A stretch of 64,000 nucleotides of DNA, from contig CM065303.1 in NCBI GenBank assembly GCA_032871835.1, forward strand, positions 22,198,001 to 22,262,000, read 5' to 3'. The DNA is from Dipteronia dyeriana. Taxonomy: Eukaryota; Streptophyta; Magnoliopsida; Sapindales; Sapindaceae. Below the pieces are notes generated by a model that had not been told where the DNA came from, made no database searches, and saw only the letters and a list, made by a program, of their open reading frames with translations. Of this stretch, positions 10,981 to 23,900 are shown one piece after another (positions within the stretch are counted from its first letter, which is position 1; the number at the start of each line of letters is the position of its first letter). The position numbers were made by a program, and so were the translations under genes.

Positions 10981-12300
10981 TGCTGAAATAAATAAAACAT
11001 TCATTCAGTCATTTATTTAAAACAAGTGCGAGTGTTTTGGCATAAATTTAAACATGATGCATGCACATGTTTAACGAATTAGAACTACCCTAAAACTAGT
11101 TATTATACCACGACAATCCAACATACCACAAAGAAGTGCCGCCTTAGGGTCGGTCAAGTCTTTGCATGTTGGACCGAGACATTCTCAATCAAATGATATT
11201 CTAGAATAACTCTTATTCCATATCATTCAACCATCGTTCATTCAGTCAGGTTTTTAATTAACAAACTTAATCAAAACTTTCGTGACCACCATTTCAGATC
11301 TCACGAGCTTAACTCGAGAATTGCCACCTTAGGGTTGGTCAATCACGAAATACCCTCTGAAATCCTTTCTGTTAGGAAGTCAACCTTGGTATTGACCTTT
11401 GTGGAAACCCTCCTTAGGGAGGACGAAAGCAAAGCCGTCACAAGGCCCCACTTGGATCTCACGGTGTTGAACTAATAATGGAGACCGCGGGATATATATG
11501 TCATATATCCCTCTCCCACTCACTATTTTAAAATTAGGTTTTCTTTTAACCGTTAATGCACCTAGACTCTACCGGATTAAACGACTAACTTTAATCAAGT
11601 TATCTAGCGCATTAACTAATTAGAACCAAATTCTAATTAACTAATAAATTATTAATGATTTTTAACAATTAAAAATCTAATCTATTAGTGAATAATTTAA
11701 GCCTTTGTAAACTATTTACTAGGGTTAGATTATTTTGTTAGTGTTTACCAAATTTTAACTATTAAAACTCTAAAACTTTATTCGGTTCATTTATTATTAG
11801 GTAATTAATCATATTAATCATAATTACAATAAATGACCCTATTAATCTAACTTATTAAACTCTTTAATTACTAGATTAATATTAATGAGAATTACCAAGT
11901 TTTCTAACCATTAAAAACTAATCTTATTATTCATAGCCAGTTATGTATATTACACATTTTAATCACATTAAAAAAAACATAAAATATCAGGTTATGATGC
12001 ATGTATGACATATCAAATATATTTGTATAGGCACATCTAATCTAAATGACATACGTATGCATGACAATGCTTTTATCATCACATAATATAAAACATACAT
12101 GAATTGACCGAGTATTGTTGATTATTTAACCTAAAAAATTGGAATCTAAAATTACAAAAAAAAAATCCAAGGCATTCATTGGTCTTCTTGTAATTTCCGA
12201 GTCCTATAGTCTTTTCAGGTCACTCTGATTCATCTCATGAATCCGAAAAGGGAAATCTGCACGGAACACACTAGGTAACACTTGCCAACGGAACCGTGCG
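10981..12300 (-). other. AT-rich stretch upstream of copia A gag, probable 5' leader
   Basis: No coding domain is readable on either strand. A motif is repeated at about 11,139 (GCCGCCTTAGGGTCGGTCAA) and 11,325 (GCCACCTTAGGGTTGGTCAA). No copy of the copia A LTR and no TGGTATCAGAGC primer site is found here, so the 5' LTR is missing or lies elsewhere. Assignment to copia A rests on position only. Confidence 0.35.
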
Positions 12301-12460
12301 TAAACAGTATCCGGTGAACAGTATTGGTGAATAGTGCCGACCATGAACAGTGTTCGGTGAACAGTAACGCATTGAACATTAATGTCGTAACAGTACCGGT
12401 GAACAGTAACACCCCTGAACAGTACCCTCCAGTGAACAGTAACGTTGTCGTGAACAGTAC
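12301..12460. repeat. Cluster of TGAACAGT motifs
   Basis: TGAACAGT occurs seven times in about 150 bp, with further one-base variants (TGAATAGT, GTAACAGT), at irregular 15-30-bp spacing in GC-richer sequence. It lies at the junction between the copia A leader and the copia B remnant. A valine/asparagine-rich open frame through it is a by-product of the repeat. Confidence 0.75.
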
Positions 12461-12486
12461 CGACGTCGCGCGCGTTTCCAGTTCTT

Positions 12487-14637
12487 CGTTTACAGGTTAC
12501 AATTTTTTTTTTATTTACATTGACTACTATTGCTTAAAAGTTTTTGAATGTCTTTGTTATGCAACAAATCTTCACCCGTTCAACAAATTTGACACTCGAG
12601 CCAAAAAATGCATCTTTATCAGTTATCATGTAGGCCAAAAGGCTTATTTCTTATTTGGCCTACACACTCATCGATTCTTTTCTAGCCATGATGTTGTCTT
12701 TCATGAGACTGTTATCCCTTTTCTTGCTTCAGAAAAATTATCAGATAACACACCACCACCACCACCACTTGTGAGACCAGATTATACCTATGAACCAAAT
12801 CAATCAGTGACTAACCCTGCTCTTTTACCACCAGAGACCAACACACAATCACTGTCATCTTCTCTTTCTCCATCCATCAACTTATACACTCTCTATTCGC
12901 CAAAGTGAACATGTCAGGCAACCATCCATCTTTCTTTATGACTTTCATTGTGAACAGGTTAGTACGATGCCATCAACTGTAACTTCAAACCATACATCTT
13001 CTACTAAGTCACAAACTCGATATCCTATAAGTAACTACATTTCCTAAGATTCTGTCTTTGACCTGTAAACACTTTGTTAATACCATTTTGAGTGCCCAAG
13101 AAACAACCTTATATGCTCAGGCTATTTTAGATCCAAAATGGAGAGAAGAAATGTAGCATGAACTTGATGCTCTCAATGCACAGAGAACCTGATCCTTAGT
13201 CCCTTTGCCATCTGGTCATCGCCCCATTTGTAGCAAATGGGTCTATCATATAAATACAATTGAAATGACACAATTGAACATTATAGAGCTAGATTGGTTG
13301 CTAAAGGATTTTCTTAAGAAGAAGGTCTGGATTACACTAAAATATTTGCCCTTGTTGCCAAATTAACAATGGTTCGATGTCTATTTGATGTTGCTGCTGC
13401 AAGACACTGGCCTTATATCAAATAAATCTGACCAATGCATTTCTTCATGGCGATTTATAAGAAGAAGTCTACATGACTCTATTACAGGGACTTTGTTGAC
13501 AAAAGGAGAAGCTAGTATGTCAACTGCATAAGTTCCTTTATGAGCTTAAACATGCACCTCGAAAGTGGTTTGCAAAATTTTAGATGTTTTCAAGAAAGCT
13601 GTTTTTATTCAATCACATTCAGATTATTCATTGTTTATGAAGACAAAAGGCTCATCTACAATTATGGTCCTTATCTATGTTGATGACATGGTGATCATTG
13701 GAAACGATGCAGAAGCAAACACAACCTCAAGCAATTTTTTCATCAGCAATTTCACATCAAAGATCTTAGTCTACTTAAGTACTTTCTTAGATTAGAAGTT
13801 ACAAGGTCCAAAACAGATATTGTTATCTCTTAACGAAAATACACTTTTGAGATCATTGATGATATAGGTTACTTAGGTACTCAACCTTCAAATTTTCCTA
13901 TAGAGATGAATCTAAAGCTCACAAACCACCAAGGCGATCTTCTACGTGATCTAGCACGCTACATGAGATTAGTTGGATGACTAATCTACCTTACTATTAC
14001 AAGAACAGATATTACGTACTCAGTTAACATTCAAAGTCAATTTATGCATGCTCTGAGAAAGCTTTACTGGGATGTTACTCTTTGTATTATCAAATATTTG
14101 AAAGGAAGTCCTTGTTTAGGTCTGTTGTTCTCCTACAACAACTCTTTTACTTTAAAGGCTTATTGTGATACTAATTCGTAAAATTGTTCTATGGTAAGAA
14201 GATCAATTATATGCTAATATGTATTCTTGGGAGATTCATTGATTTCTTGGAAAGGAAAGAAATAGAAAACTGTTTCAAGATCATCCTCGGAAGCTGAATA
14301 CAGGTCCATGGCAGCTGTAACCTGTGAGCTAACTTGGCTCAGATTTTTTCTAAATGATATATGCAAGTCGCTACAGGACCAACAAGGCTGCTATGTGATA
14401 ATCAAGTTGCTCTTCACATAGCAGCAAATCCGGTATACCATGAACGCACCAAACATATAGCACTTGACTGTCATGTTGTAAAGGAGAAGATACAAGTTGG
14501 ACAAATTAGCACCAAACTTGTTCCATCTCATTTGCATCCGGCAGATGTCTTCACAAAAGCTCTCGGAGGAAATGTGTTCAAGAAGTTAACATCTAAGTTG
14601 AACATGCTTAATATACATGCTTCAACTGGTAGGGGAG
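12487..14637 (+). pseudogene. Copia B pol remnant, integrase end to RNase H
   Basis: The remnant begins inside the integrase C-terminal region (LKVFECLCYATNLHPFNKFD, then FSSHDVVFHETVIPF). The RT follows at about 13,090-13,800 with many stops and frameshifts but a clear active site (VLIYVDDMVIIGND at about 13,669). RNase H runs to about 14,660 and ends with the conserved copia tail ([34 protein letters not shown]). gag, protease and most of integrase are missing at the 5' side, where the sequence meets copia A. A purine tract (GGTAGGGGAG) at 14,628-14,637 closes the internal region. Confidence 0.88.
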
Positions 14638-14813
14638 TGTTAAGATTTTTGTTTAGCTTAATTTGAGTAACTAAGAGTCAAATATTTTATTAAGAGAAAT
14701 TCTCTCCTTGTATCATTTATTTATGTGATTTGTAATCCCTTTGAATATGGTAATTAGTATAAGATCTACATTTACTTTCCTTTGATCTAGGATCTTAATT
14801 TGTGAATATTATA
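14638..14813 (+). repeat. Start of copia B 3' LTR
   Basis: The sequence starts TGTTAAGATTTTT directly after the purine tract, as expected of a copia 3' LTR. It is interrupted at 14,814. It may resume at 16,498 and end at TGTTCCAACA near 16,597, but with no 5' LTR for comparison that end is a guess. Confidence 0.6.
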
Positions 14814-15853
14814 GAGGTGTATTGGATTGAGATTTTAATAGACAATTATGGAGTGTAAGGATTTTATGGATTTGCAAGACTATTATGATTATTAGGATTG
14901 TTAAGATTACACTTTAGGATTATTAGGATTATATGAACTAGACTTTTAGGATTCTGAAAGAGTTTTTGAACTTTATTTATAGGATATTAAAATTATCTAG
15001 ATTTTATTTCAAGTCTTTTTGGACTTTTAACAATATAGACTTTCAAGAGTCGATTGTAGTATTCAATTTTCTCCCCAAGTTCCAGTGCTCTATAATCTTA
15101 TTGAGGGCAGTCACTGGACAACAAAAATTGAATGAGAAACATGTATAAGCTATGAAGAGAAGTAATAAAAATTTAAAATACCACCAACCAACACATAACC
15201 TTCAGCTGGTTCATATGGTGCAGAAAATGTCACCATATGAAATAAATATAATAACCAACAACCCATCCCCCATTACCTCACTAAAAATGACATGAAACTG
15301 GGAAAAAAAATAGCTTGAACATTGAAGTATTTCTGTTTGGCTTGTTGGACTTCATTAATTCATATGTTATCAAACTCTGATTCACTGCTCTTTAATATCT
15401 TTTTTTTTCCTCTAATGGTGTGTATAGTGTAAGTCCCCTTTCATGTTAATTAGTGATGGATGATTCAAGTCCTGTGAGATAAGTTGATATACAGACTATG
15501 TATGCATTGGTTAAATTTGGAGGGTTGGGACATGACAAGATTTTTTTTTAATATAAATGTAAATAACAAAAATATTGATATATAAGATTTAATTATACAT
15601 ATTTTAATGAAAAATAACTCCAAACGGTCAATTAGTTATTGCTCTCGACAGGTTTCGACATGCCCTTTCGTTATGGAATTTCAAAAAAAAAACATGTATC
15701 TAACTTTTATAGAAGCATGGTTTTATGCGTGACCCATATCTTTTTAACTTGCTCAAGCAAGAAATCAATATAAATGATGCTCTTCTTTTGTCTTTGAACT
15801 CAATCTACACAAATGACAATATTATCAATAATGAACCAGCTCTTTTTATCAGG

Positions 15854-15888
<35 letters not shown>

Positions 15889-16497
15889 TTTAAAAAACTT
15901 AACTTCCTCTTATCTTTACCTTTTGCCAAATCTATCTTTTATAGATGTAGATAAAACATTCGATCAATTTTTGCCAGTGGTCCTAAATATTTTTTAGATA
16001 CCGATGGTGGTGGTGAGATCATGGAAATCTATCTAAAACTATTTTTAACCCACATAGGCATTTTATTGGCCATTTGGTACTCGACTTTCAAGTATAGTTT
16101 TATACTGTCTTTTGCATATTTGGTCGCCACATTTATTATATACCAATACACCCACCAAATATCTGAAATCAAATAAAAAGTCTGGAAAGTATTGAGAGAG
16201 AGAACAATATAATTTTGGGTTCAAACTATTTATACATATCACTTAAAGGGTTTGGAAAATCTATTTTATCATATAATCCTAAAAATCTTGATCTCAATTC
16301 AATACCAACAAACAATTTGCTGCCTCTTGAAAGTCTAGATCCAATGCCACAAGACAATATGGACTTTTTAAATAAATCTTAAATGTCTTGATCGAATACC
16401 ACTAGACTTATCTAACTTATTAAAAAGTCTCAATCCAATACTATCAGACTTTTACTTCTCCAAATTGTCTATTAAAATCTTGAACCAATACACCCCC
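14814..16497. mobile_element. DNA element with long inverted termini (non-autonomous)
   Basis: The left end GAGGTGTATTGGATTGAGAT and the reverse complement of the right end GGGGGTGTATTGGTTCAAGAT match closely for about 45 bp (also ATTTTAATAGACAAT). Beyond that, lower similarity continues with repeated GGATT(A/G) motifs. The 1.68-kb interior has no transposase and holds a (CA)n run. I find no clear target duplication, so the superfamily is undecided. Confidence 0.6.
15857..15888. repeat. (CA)n microsatellite
   Basis: About 16 uninterrupted CA dinucleotides inside the inverted-terminus element. Confidence 0.95.
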
Positions 16498-16597
16498 ATT
16501 AGTTCTTATAAAACTTGTATATATGTAATATGATCGACAAATGTAACAGATAAGAAATACACAAATTTTCTTCAAACTTTTTTTTTATGTTCCAACA

Positions 16598-17467
16598 AAA
16601 GCTGTCTATTTAATGAGACATTTATCTCAATAATGATTTAATTAAGAGAAAATAGCACTAGACACCATTAATTGGTAGGTGGAGTCTCAAAAAGGTCATA
16701 GATTGTTTAAAATGTTCCAAAAAAGGTCATTTTATCAAAACATTGTTTCAAAATCACTATTTTGATAAAAAATTATTCATTGACAGATGTTTTGTTAAAA
16801 TTTAACATTAAACTACCGTTATCCGTGATGTGTCAACCATAAAGAATTTTATGGATAATATTTTATATATTTTGATTATATATAAAAATTATTGAGTTGA
16901 TTAATTTATTATTTTTATGGGTAATATTTCCTGTTCATGGACGACACCAAACTTATTATATTACATGATTAATTTGAGGTTACATCAAACTTATTTTATG
17001 ATTAATTTATTATTTAATTATATATATATATATAAAGTAATGATTTGATTATAAGAATTTTATGGACAATATTTTCAGTTTTATAAAGTAATCATTATTA
17101 AAAAAATATTCAAAATGTGTAAAAAAAAAACTAGTTTAAAACCTGTTAAAAACCAGTTCAAAAACCAGTGTAAAACATGTTTTACTAATTTTGACATATA
17201 TTCTAACAAGTTATAAAATATGCAAACGGACTTCAAACAATTAACGGTCAAAGTAACAACAATTGATACTTTCATACTATAAAATGGCTAATCTGAGACA
17301 TTTTAAAAAATTAATGGTAATTTTAGGACTTACTTATCAAATCAGTGACTTTAGATATCACTGACTCTTTAATTGACCATGTTAGATAATGAAAGAGGTT
17401 TCGGTCTGTCTAACCCATCTAAATCACAAAGAGTCGAGGACCGTATGCAACTGATCATGTAACATAT
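16598..17467. other. AT-rich sequence without recognisable gene
   Basis: Around 870 bp, strongly AT-rich, with no coding domain, terminal repeat or array that I can support on either strand. Confidence 0.5.
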
Positions 17468-17475
17468 GACATAGG

Positions 17476-18512
17476 TAGGGATGACAAAATTACCAGCGGG
17501 GACGGAGGCCCACTGGGACCTGCACTTTTGGGGTGGGGACGGGTTTCAATTTAGTAGAGATGGGGTGGGGATGGGGATAGATAGTTTAACTCACAATTGG
17601 TATGGGGCCGGGATGAGTTTTATACTCCCCACCCCGTCCCGCCCCGCTTAAAATAATATTTAGTTAAACTACGTAGTTTCAAAGAAAATAAATATATCTA
17701 AAAAAATGAAATATATATAAATACATTAGCCCTAACTTTACATATATTTGCTGTTATTTAACATAAAGTGACAATACAAAATACAATTAAAAAAACCCTA
17801 GCCGCTAACTGCAACTCTAAGTCTTTATTCCATAAACAACTCAAAATTCACCATTCAAGCTTCAACCTCAAATACAGTAAGTTTTTTATCTTATGATTAG
17901 TTTCATGTTTTTCTACGACAACTGAGCGTTCCACATATCTTGAAGAATAAGATTTTAATGAAGAAAAATAAATCATGCATATTAAATCAAATTAAGTTAT
18001 TGATATTCAAATCAGATTGAATACAATTTTTTTTGTTGGTTCAGAATGTTACAGAAACCATGTGAGTGGGTGTCAACATCTTGAGGAAATGCCAGATGAA
18101 GTTGATATTACGAAGAGTGAACAAGAGAAATTGCAACTATTAAATGATTAACGTTACGATTTTCGAACATTTTAACTTCATACTTTATGTTTATGTTTGA
18201 GAATGATAGAATTTATTTGTGAGAATTATGTTTACGAGATGTTTTTTTAATAGTTTCATCGAATTATTTACTATTTTATATATTTTATCATATTCAATGG
18301 CTATATATTTATAATTTTAATAAATAAAAAAGTTATAAATAGTGTAAATGGGTGGGAATGGGGAAAACACTCCCCGTTGTAACCCGCCCCTCCCCAACCC
18401 GCTCCATTTAAGGTGAGGGTTTATGAGAGGATGAGTTTTCAAAAAATAAATGGGGTGGGGTGGGGTGTGGAGAAGGCCACCCTACTCTGAACTCGCCCCA
18501 TTGTCATCCCTA
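17476..18512. mobile_element. hAT-type non-autonomous transposon
   Basis: Perfect 12-bp terminal inverted repeats (TAGGGATGACAA at 17,476, TTGTCATCCCTA ending 18,512) are flanked by a perfect 8-bp duplication GACATAGG (17,468-17,475 and 18,513-18,520). An 8-bp duplication with such termini is the hAT signature. Subterminal regions of about 150 bp are GC-rich (GGGGTGGGGA on one side, CCCCGCCCC-like on the other) and can pair. The 1,037-bp interior is AT-rich and lacks the hAT transposase domain. It holds a transcript-like segment with splice-like signals near 17,880 and 18,045. Confidence 0.92.
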
Positions 18513-18520
18513 GACATAGG

Positions 18521-19780
18521 TATTCATTATGGATGGTCCTAAACTCTTTATGATTTAATTTCAATTGGTTAGACGCACCAAAACTTCTCTCGTGATTCAA
18601 ACTTTTTTATGAGTAAGCTAATTTTTAAACTACAAATAAGCTAATTTATTCACCCTTAAAGTTAATTTCCGTGTAAAAGAAGTGACGATCACTCGAACAA
18701 AAAAAAGTTTTCATCAATATTATCCTAATTAATAGATTATCTGGGTGTAGTGCACCATAGTTGACTATATGTACGACTTAAAAAAAAAAAAAAAAAAAAG
18801 AAGAAGGGCGATACAGAGAATTTGTAGACTAATTGTTAAAGTTACTTGTTTGTTGTTTGTAATGCCCTCTTACCCAGGGCTTAATAGTATTAACCTTGTC
18901 ATGAACAAGTGTTTCTCAGTTCTCACATTGTCCAAACCATAATAAATGGACCATATATATGTCCAACTTAATTTATTATTGATTTAGACATTTCTAAATA
19001 ATCATGCATGCTTCAACCTTAAATCAAGTTCCAATTGGGTAAAAAATTATGTTGCCACTTAAATTTCTAGGTGGCAATATCAAATCTGAATGGACTATAC
19101 GTTAAAAATTTAGACCTTCTATGTTTAAAAATATCAATTAATCGATCATTTTGATATTTCTAATTAACATGCATGATTCAACCTTAAATCAAGTTCTAAC
19201 TGGGTAAAAAATTATGTCGCCACTCAAATTTCTACATGGGAATATCAAATCTGAATGGTCAATGAGTTATAAATTTAGACATTTTGTGTTTAAAATATCG
19301 ATTAGATTTTTGGAGGGATCAATATATTAAAATGAAAAAAAGTAGAAGGGGCAAAATATAAATTTTACAAAATTGATAAGCAAATATATAAATTTTTTAT
19401 AGTCTAAGATTCATTGTTGAAAAAGAACAAACATAGGATTTAAAGCTATTCAATATATATATATAGAAATTTAAACGTATGGTTCTCTCGAAGAGAATTA
19501 ATTACGGTTCTTTTTCAGAGATTAATTTTATCCATTGAAATTTATCCATATGCATGCATGGAATATGACTCCTTGGAGAAGAAAATTTCCAAAAGAAATT
19601 TCATTTTCTTCATAATCGGGACCACTTCTATCATTTTCAACAAAGTAATATTATATATTTATAGTGTATGAAACTTATCAAAAGACTTGTTTTTTATTCT
19701 CCAATCAATTCATCCAAAATTCTTGGTAATGTACCGTAACCGAATAAACCCCATTTGACACTTCTTTCAGCACTGGAGAC
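18521..19780. other. AT-rich sequence with poly-A run and a local duplication
   Basis: No gene is seen. A poly-A run occupies about 18,779-18,799, and a 166-bp duplication lies at 18,987-19,315 (annotated separately). Confidence 0.55.
18987..19315. repeat. Tandem duplication, 166-bp period
   Basis: The segment with CATGCATG-TTCAACCTTAAATCAAGTT, GGGTAAAAAATTATGT and AATATCAAATCTGAATGG occurs at about 18,987 and again at 19,153, with roughly 10-15% differences. Confidence 0.85.
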
Positions 19781-20133
19781 TAGGCATACCCACGGTTCCA
19801 AACGGTTTCGGTTTCGGTTCCGGTTCCGGAAGGAGCCGGAACCGGAACCGGAACCGGAACCGGAATCGTTGGTCGACGGTTTCGGTTCCGATCTGGTTCC
19901 ACCGGTTCCGTCGGTTCGGTTCCTTTTTTTTTTCTACAATTTAGCATAAGAAAAATAATATATATATATATTTCTGGAACCGAAGGTTCCAAACCGGAAC
20001 CTAACAGAACCGTCGTTTCCAAGGCGGTTTTTTTAGAGGAGGAACCGGAACCGAACCGTTTCTCCCACGGTTCCGGTTACGGTTTCGGTTACGGTTTGGT
20101 TCCACGGTTCGAACCGAACCGTGGTCATGTCTA
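19781..20133. mobile_element. Short hAT-like element (MITE) rich in CGGTTC
   Basis: The ends TAGGCATACCCACGGTTC and GAACCGTGGTCATGTCTA are inverted repeats matching at 15 of 18 positions. The 353-bp body is built of GGTTCC / GGAACC runs that fold on themselves. Flanks (CTGGAGAC, ACTGTCTC) do not form a clean duplication, so the hAT assignment rests on terminal pattern and composition. Both strands have Pro-Glu or Pro-Val dipeptide frames that are composition artefacts. Confidence 0.65.
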
Positions 20134-20450
20134 ACTGTCTCCCGTCAAAGATGGGAAACCTTCTTGCCTTAATAAAGGTTATATATACAAAAGTCAGAAT
20201 TCCAAGACTTCCAATATGAACACATGATTATTAATTACTTGAAAAAACTTGGCTTCTATATCGATTGATATATTCAATTAAACGTGTCAAGTGTTTTATC
20301 AAAAGACTTTTAATTTTATTTATAAGAATATCTAAAGACTTGTTTTTTGGAATTATATATATATATATATATATCAATGTGAAAACATTAACATCGTATG
20401 TGAAGTAAATTTAATGGGTTTCTTTTAAAGACAATTTAAATTTAGTTTAT
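20134..20450. other. AT-rich spacer
   Basis: About 320 bp with a (TA)n run near 20,356 and nothing recognisable as a gene. Confidence 0.5.
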
Positions 20451-20813
20451 TGTGGGTGTATCGGTTTAGGGAATATACATAATCAAACACACAAGAAAAA
20501 AGAAAATAAAAGGGCACACGATTTTACGTTGTTCAACGTAAACCTACGTCCACGGAACGCACATACACTCAACTTCCACTATGAAATCAGTGTTTACAAT
20601 ATTGAAGCAATATCTCTCTCTTTACGACTCTCAATATTCTTTTCTCTCCTCTCTTTTCAGCACACACTACACACAAGAATTACAGGAGTATTTATAATAA
20701 GGTCTAGCCTAAAGATAATAGGAATCATTTCCTAAATAAACCTATAAAACACTCCTAAATAGAATAGAGAACCAATCCTAAACATAATAGGATTCAGGCT
20801 TCACAACCCAACA
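20451..20813 (-). repeat. 3' LTR of copia C
   Basis: On plus it runs TGTGGGTGTATCGG...AACCCAACA; on minus it starts TGTTGGGTTGTG and ends CCCACA. The same sequence, inverted, occurs at 25,566-25,926. Confidence 0.9.
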
Positions 20814-20905
20814 ATCTCCCACTTGAAGACTAAAACTAAAGTATACTTCTTCCTTCTTCCTCGATGACTAGTGGACATGTACGGTGCGCTCTTCCTCCTC
20901 TGTCT

Positions 20906-23900
20906 TCAACCTTGAAGACCTACTGAAGCTGTGCACAGCTTCAGTTTCTCCGTAGTGTCTGACTTGGTTAACATATCAGTTAGATTCGTACTCCCTGGGA
21001 TATTCACAAGCTTTAACACTTCATCGTCGATTAGCGACCAAATGAAATGATACCGTAATCCTATATGCTTGGTCCTAGAATGAAACACTGAATTCTTGGC
21101 CAAGTATATCGCACTCTGACTATCACTGTGCAAAACATTTATCACTTGCTCGAATCCCAACCCTGCTAACAACCCTTGTAACTATATAAGCTCCTTGCTA
21201 GCTTCTGTCACAGCCACATACTCTGTTTCAGTTGTAGATATTGTCACTATCTTCTGCAACTGAGAAACCCAACTAATAGCGGTACTCCTCATTGTGAACA
21301 CATATCCAGTGGTGCTTCTCTTGTGATCCACCTCTCCAGTAAAATCATATTCCACATAACCTTTTAGCTTGAGTTTATCTCTCTTGAAGGTTAGACACTT
21401 CTCTATCGTACCCCGCATATACCTTAGGATCCACTTTACTGCTTCCCAGTGTTGCTTGTCTAGATTAGACATGTATATGCTCGCAACTTCCACCGCATGG
21501 GAAATATCTGGTCTAGTGCAAACCATGGAGTACATCAGGCTTCCAATGGTTGAGGCATATGGTACTTTAGCCATGAAGTCTTTTTCTTCGTTCGTCTCTG
21601 AACACTGTTCATTGGACAATCTGAAGTGACTAGCTAGTGGTGTTTTGACCAACTTTGCATCACCCATGTTAAATCTCTGTAACACCTTACGACCATACTC
21701 TACATGAGAAAGCTGTAAAGTACCCATCTGTTCATCTCTGATAATCCTCATTCCAAGAATCTGCTTTGCTGTACTTAAGTCCTTCATCTCGAACTCACTC
21801 GATAGTTGCTTATTCAAGTTGTTAATCTCTTCCAAATTTGCACCAGCTACTAACATGTCATTGACATAAAGTAGCAATATTATGAAACTCGATTTGACTT
21901 TCTTGAAGTAGCAACAATGGTCAGCATTACATCTAAAGTAGCCATTATGTTGCATAAACCCATCAACCTTTTTGTACCACTGTCGGGGAGCTTGTTTCAA
22001 ACCATACAAACTCTTCATCAATCTGCAAACCATCTTTTCTCTGCCATGTTTCGTAAACCCCTCTGGTTGCTGCATGTATATCTCTTCCTCTAAGTCTCCA
22101 TGAAGAAAGTCAGTCTTCACATCCAACTGCTCAAGATATAATTCATTTGCTGTGACAATGCTCAACACTAACCGGATCGCAGTTAGTTTAACAACAGGAG
22201 AAAAAATATCGGTGTAATCAATACCTTCATTTTGCTGAAAGCCTTTGACCACCAGTCTCGCCTTGTATCTCTTTGAACCATCATGTTCCTCCTTGATTCG
22301 AAACATCCACTTGTTCTATATGGCTTTCTTTTCTTCAATCAACTCGGTTAACTCCCAAGTTTGATTGGACACAAGCGACTTCATCTCCTCCTTCATTGTA
22401 AGCTCACATTTGCTTGCATCTTCACCCTGGCATGCCTCATCATAGCATTCAGGTTCTCTCGCATCTGTTAGCAACAAGTAATGCAAGTACCTTCTATTTG
22501 GTACATGTGGGCGAGTGGATCTTTACGGTGTACCTTTGGCCTGTGGGGATCTTCTCAAAGCATTCCCAAATTATGGATTTAGAACACTCTGACCGATCAG
22601 ACTCTGTGATACTGGAACTTCATTTTATGGTAAAAGATTTTCAACTTGGAGTTACACACCTTGCTCTTCAACTTTACCACCTGATACATCCTCTGGCCCA
22701 AAGTAGTTTGGCTCTTCCTGCTCAAACATATGTATGTTTCTGTCCTTGTACATGATCTTCTCGTTGAAGACAACATCTCTACTCCTAATCATCTTCCGAT
22801 TTAAATCATCCCAGAGTTTATAACCAAACTCGTCTTCACCATAACCTACCAAGGTGCACTTCACTGATTTGGTGTCTAACTTGCTCATTGAGTGAACACC
22901 TGCATGTACATAAGAAACACAACCAAACACCTTCAAATGAGAAAGTTTTACCTCTTTCCCAGTCCAGATCTCTTCTGGTAAGCGAGGTCCAAAGGATTTG
23001 ATGGTCCTCTATTGATCAAGTATACTGATGTATTGACTGCTTCTGCCCAGAATTGCTTCGGCAACCCTGATTGTCGGTGCATGCTTCTGGCTCTCTCAGT
23101 CATTGTCTTGTTCATCTGTTCTGCTATACCATTCTGCTACGGCATTCTAGGAACCGTCCGTACGAGCTTTATCCCACTATTGTAGCAAAACTTCATGAAC
23201 TCGTTGTATTCATATTCACCACCATTATCTGAATGCAGCTTCTTGATCTCTAAACCTGTCTCGTTATCAACCATAGCTTTCCACTTCTTGAAAGCCTCAA
23301 ACACATCAGACTTGTGTCGTAAGAAGTAAACCCGTACCTTTCTGGAATGATCATCGATGAATGTGATGAAATACTGTTTACCCTCGTTTGATGAGACTGA
23401 AGCTGGACCACAAACATCGGTGTGCACTAGTTCCAGCTTCTCTTTTGCTGGTGCTCTTTCGGTCCTCTTGAAGTTTACTCGCTTATGCTTTCCAAGAATA
23501 AAACTCTCACAGAAATCAATCTCAACGGATTTTAACCCTAACAGTTTACCTCTTGAATGCAGACACTTCAGCCCTTGATTACTCATGTGTCCAAACCTCT
23601 GGTGCCACAGATTCAGATTCTCTCTACCCTCCACCACTGCGGCCAAACCATACCCATCGGTAGTTGTGTAAAGAAACCCGTTCATAGTTCCTCGGGCGAT
23701 TGTCATAGCTCCTTTCGAGATCTTCCACTTATCACCTATGAAAGTCGTCACATAACCATCTGACGCTAACTGCCTTATGGAGATCAAGTTCTTCCTCAAG
23801 TCCGGTACTTGCCTCACGTTGTCGAGTTTCCAAATTGACCCATTCAGATGAATCTTCACATCTCTCTTCCCGATAATGTCGCATGCTTGATCGTTACCAA

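Noticed and set aside
19755..20022. Pro-Glu and Pro-Val repeat proteins on both strands
   Set aside because: Pure by-products of GGAACC repeats in a short hAT-like element.
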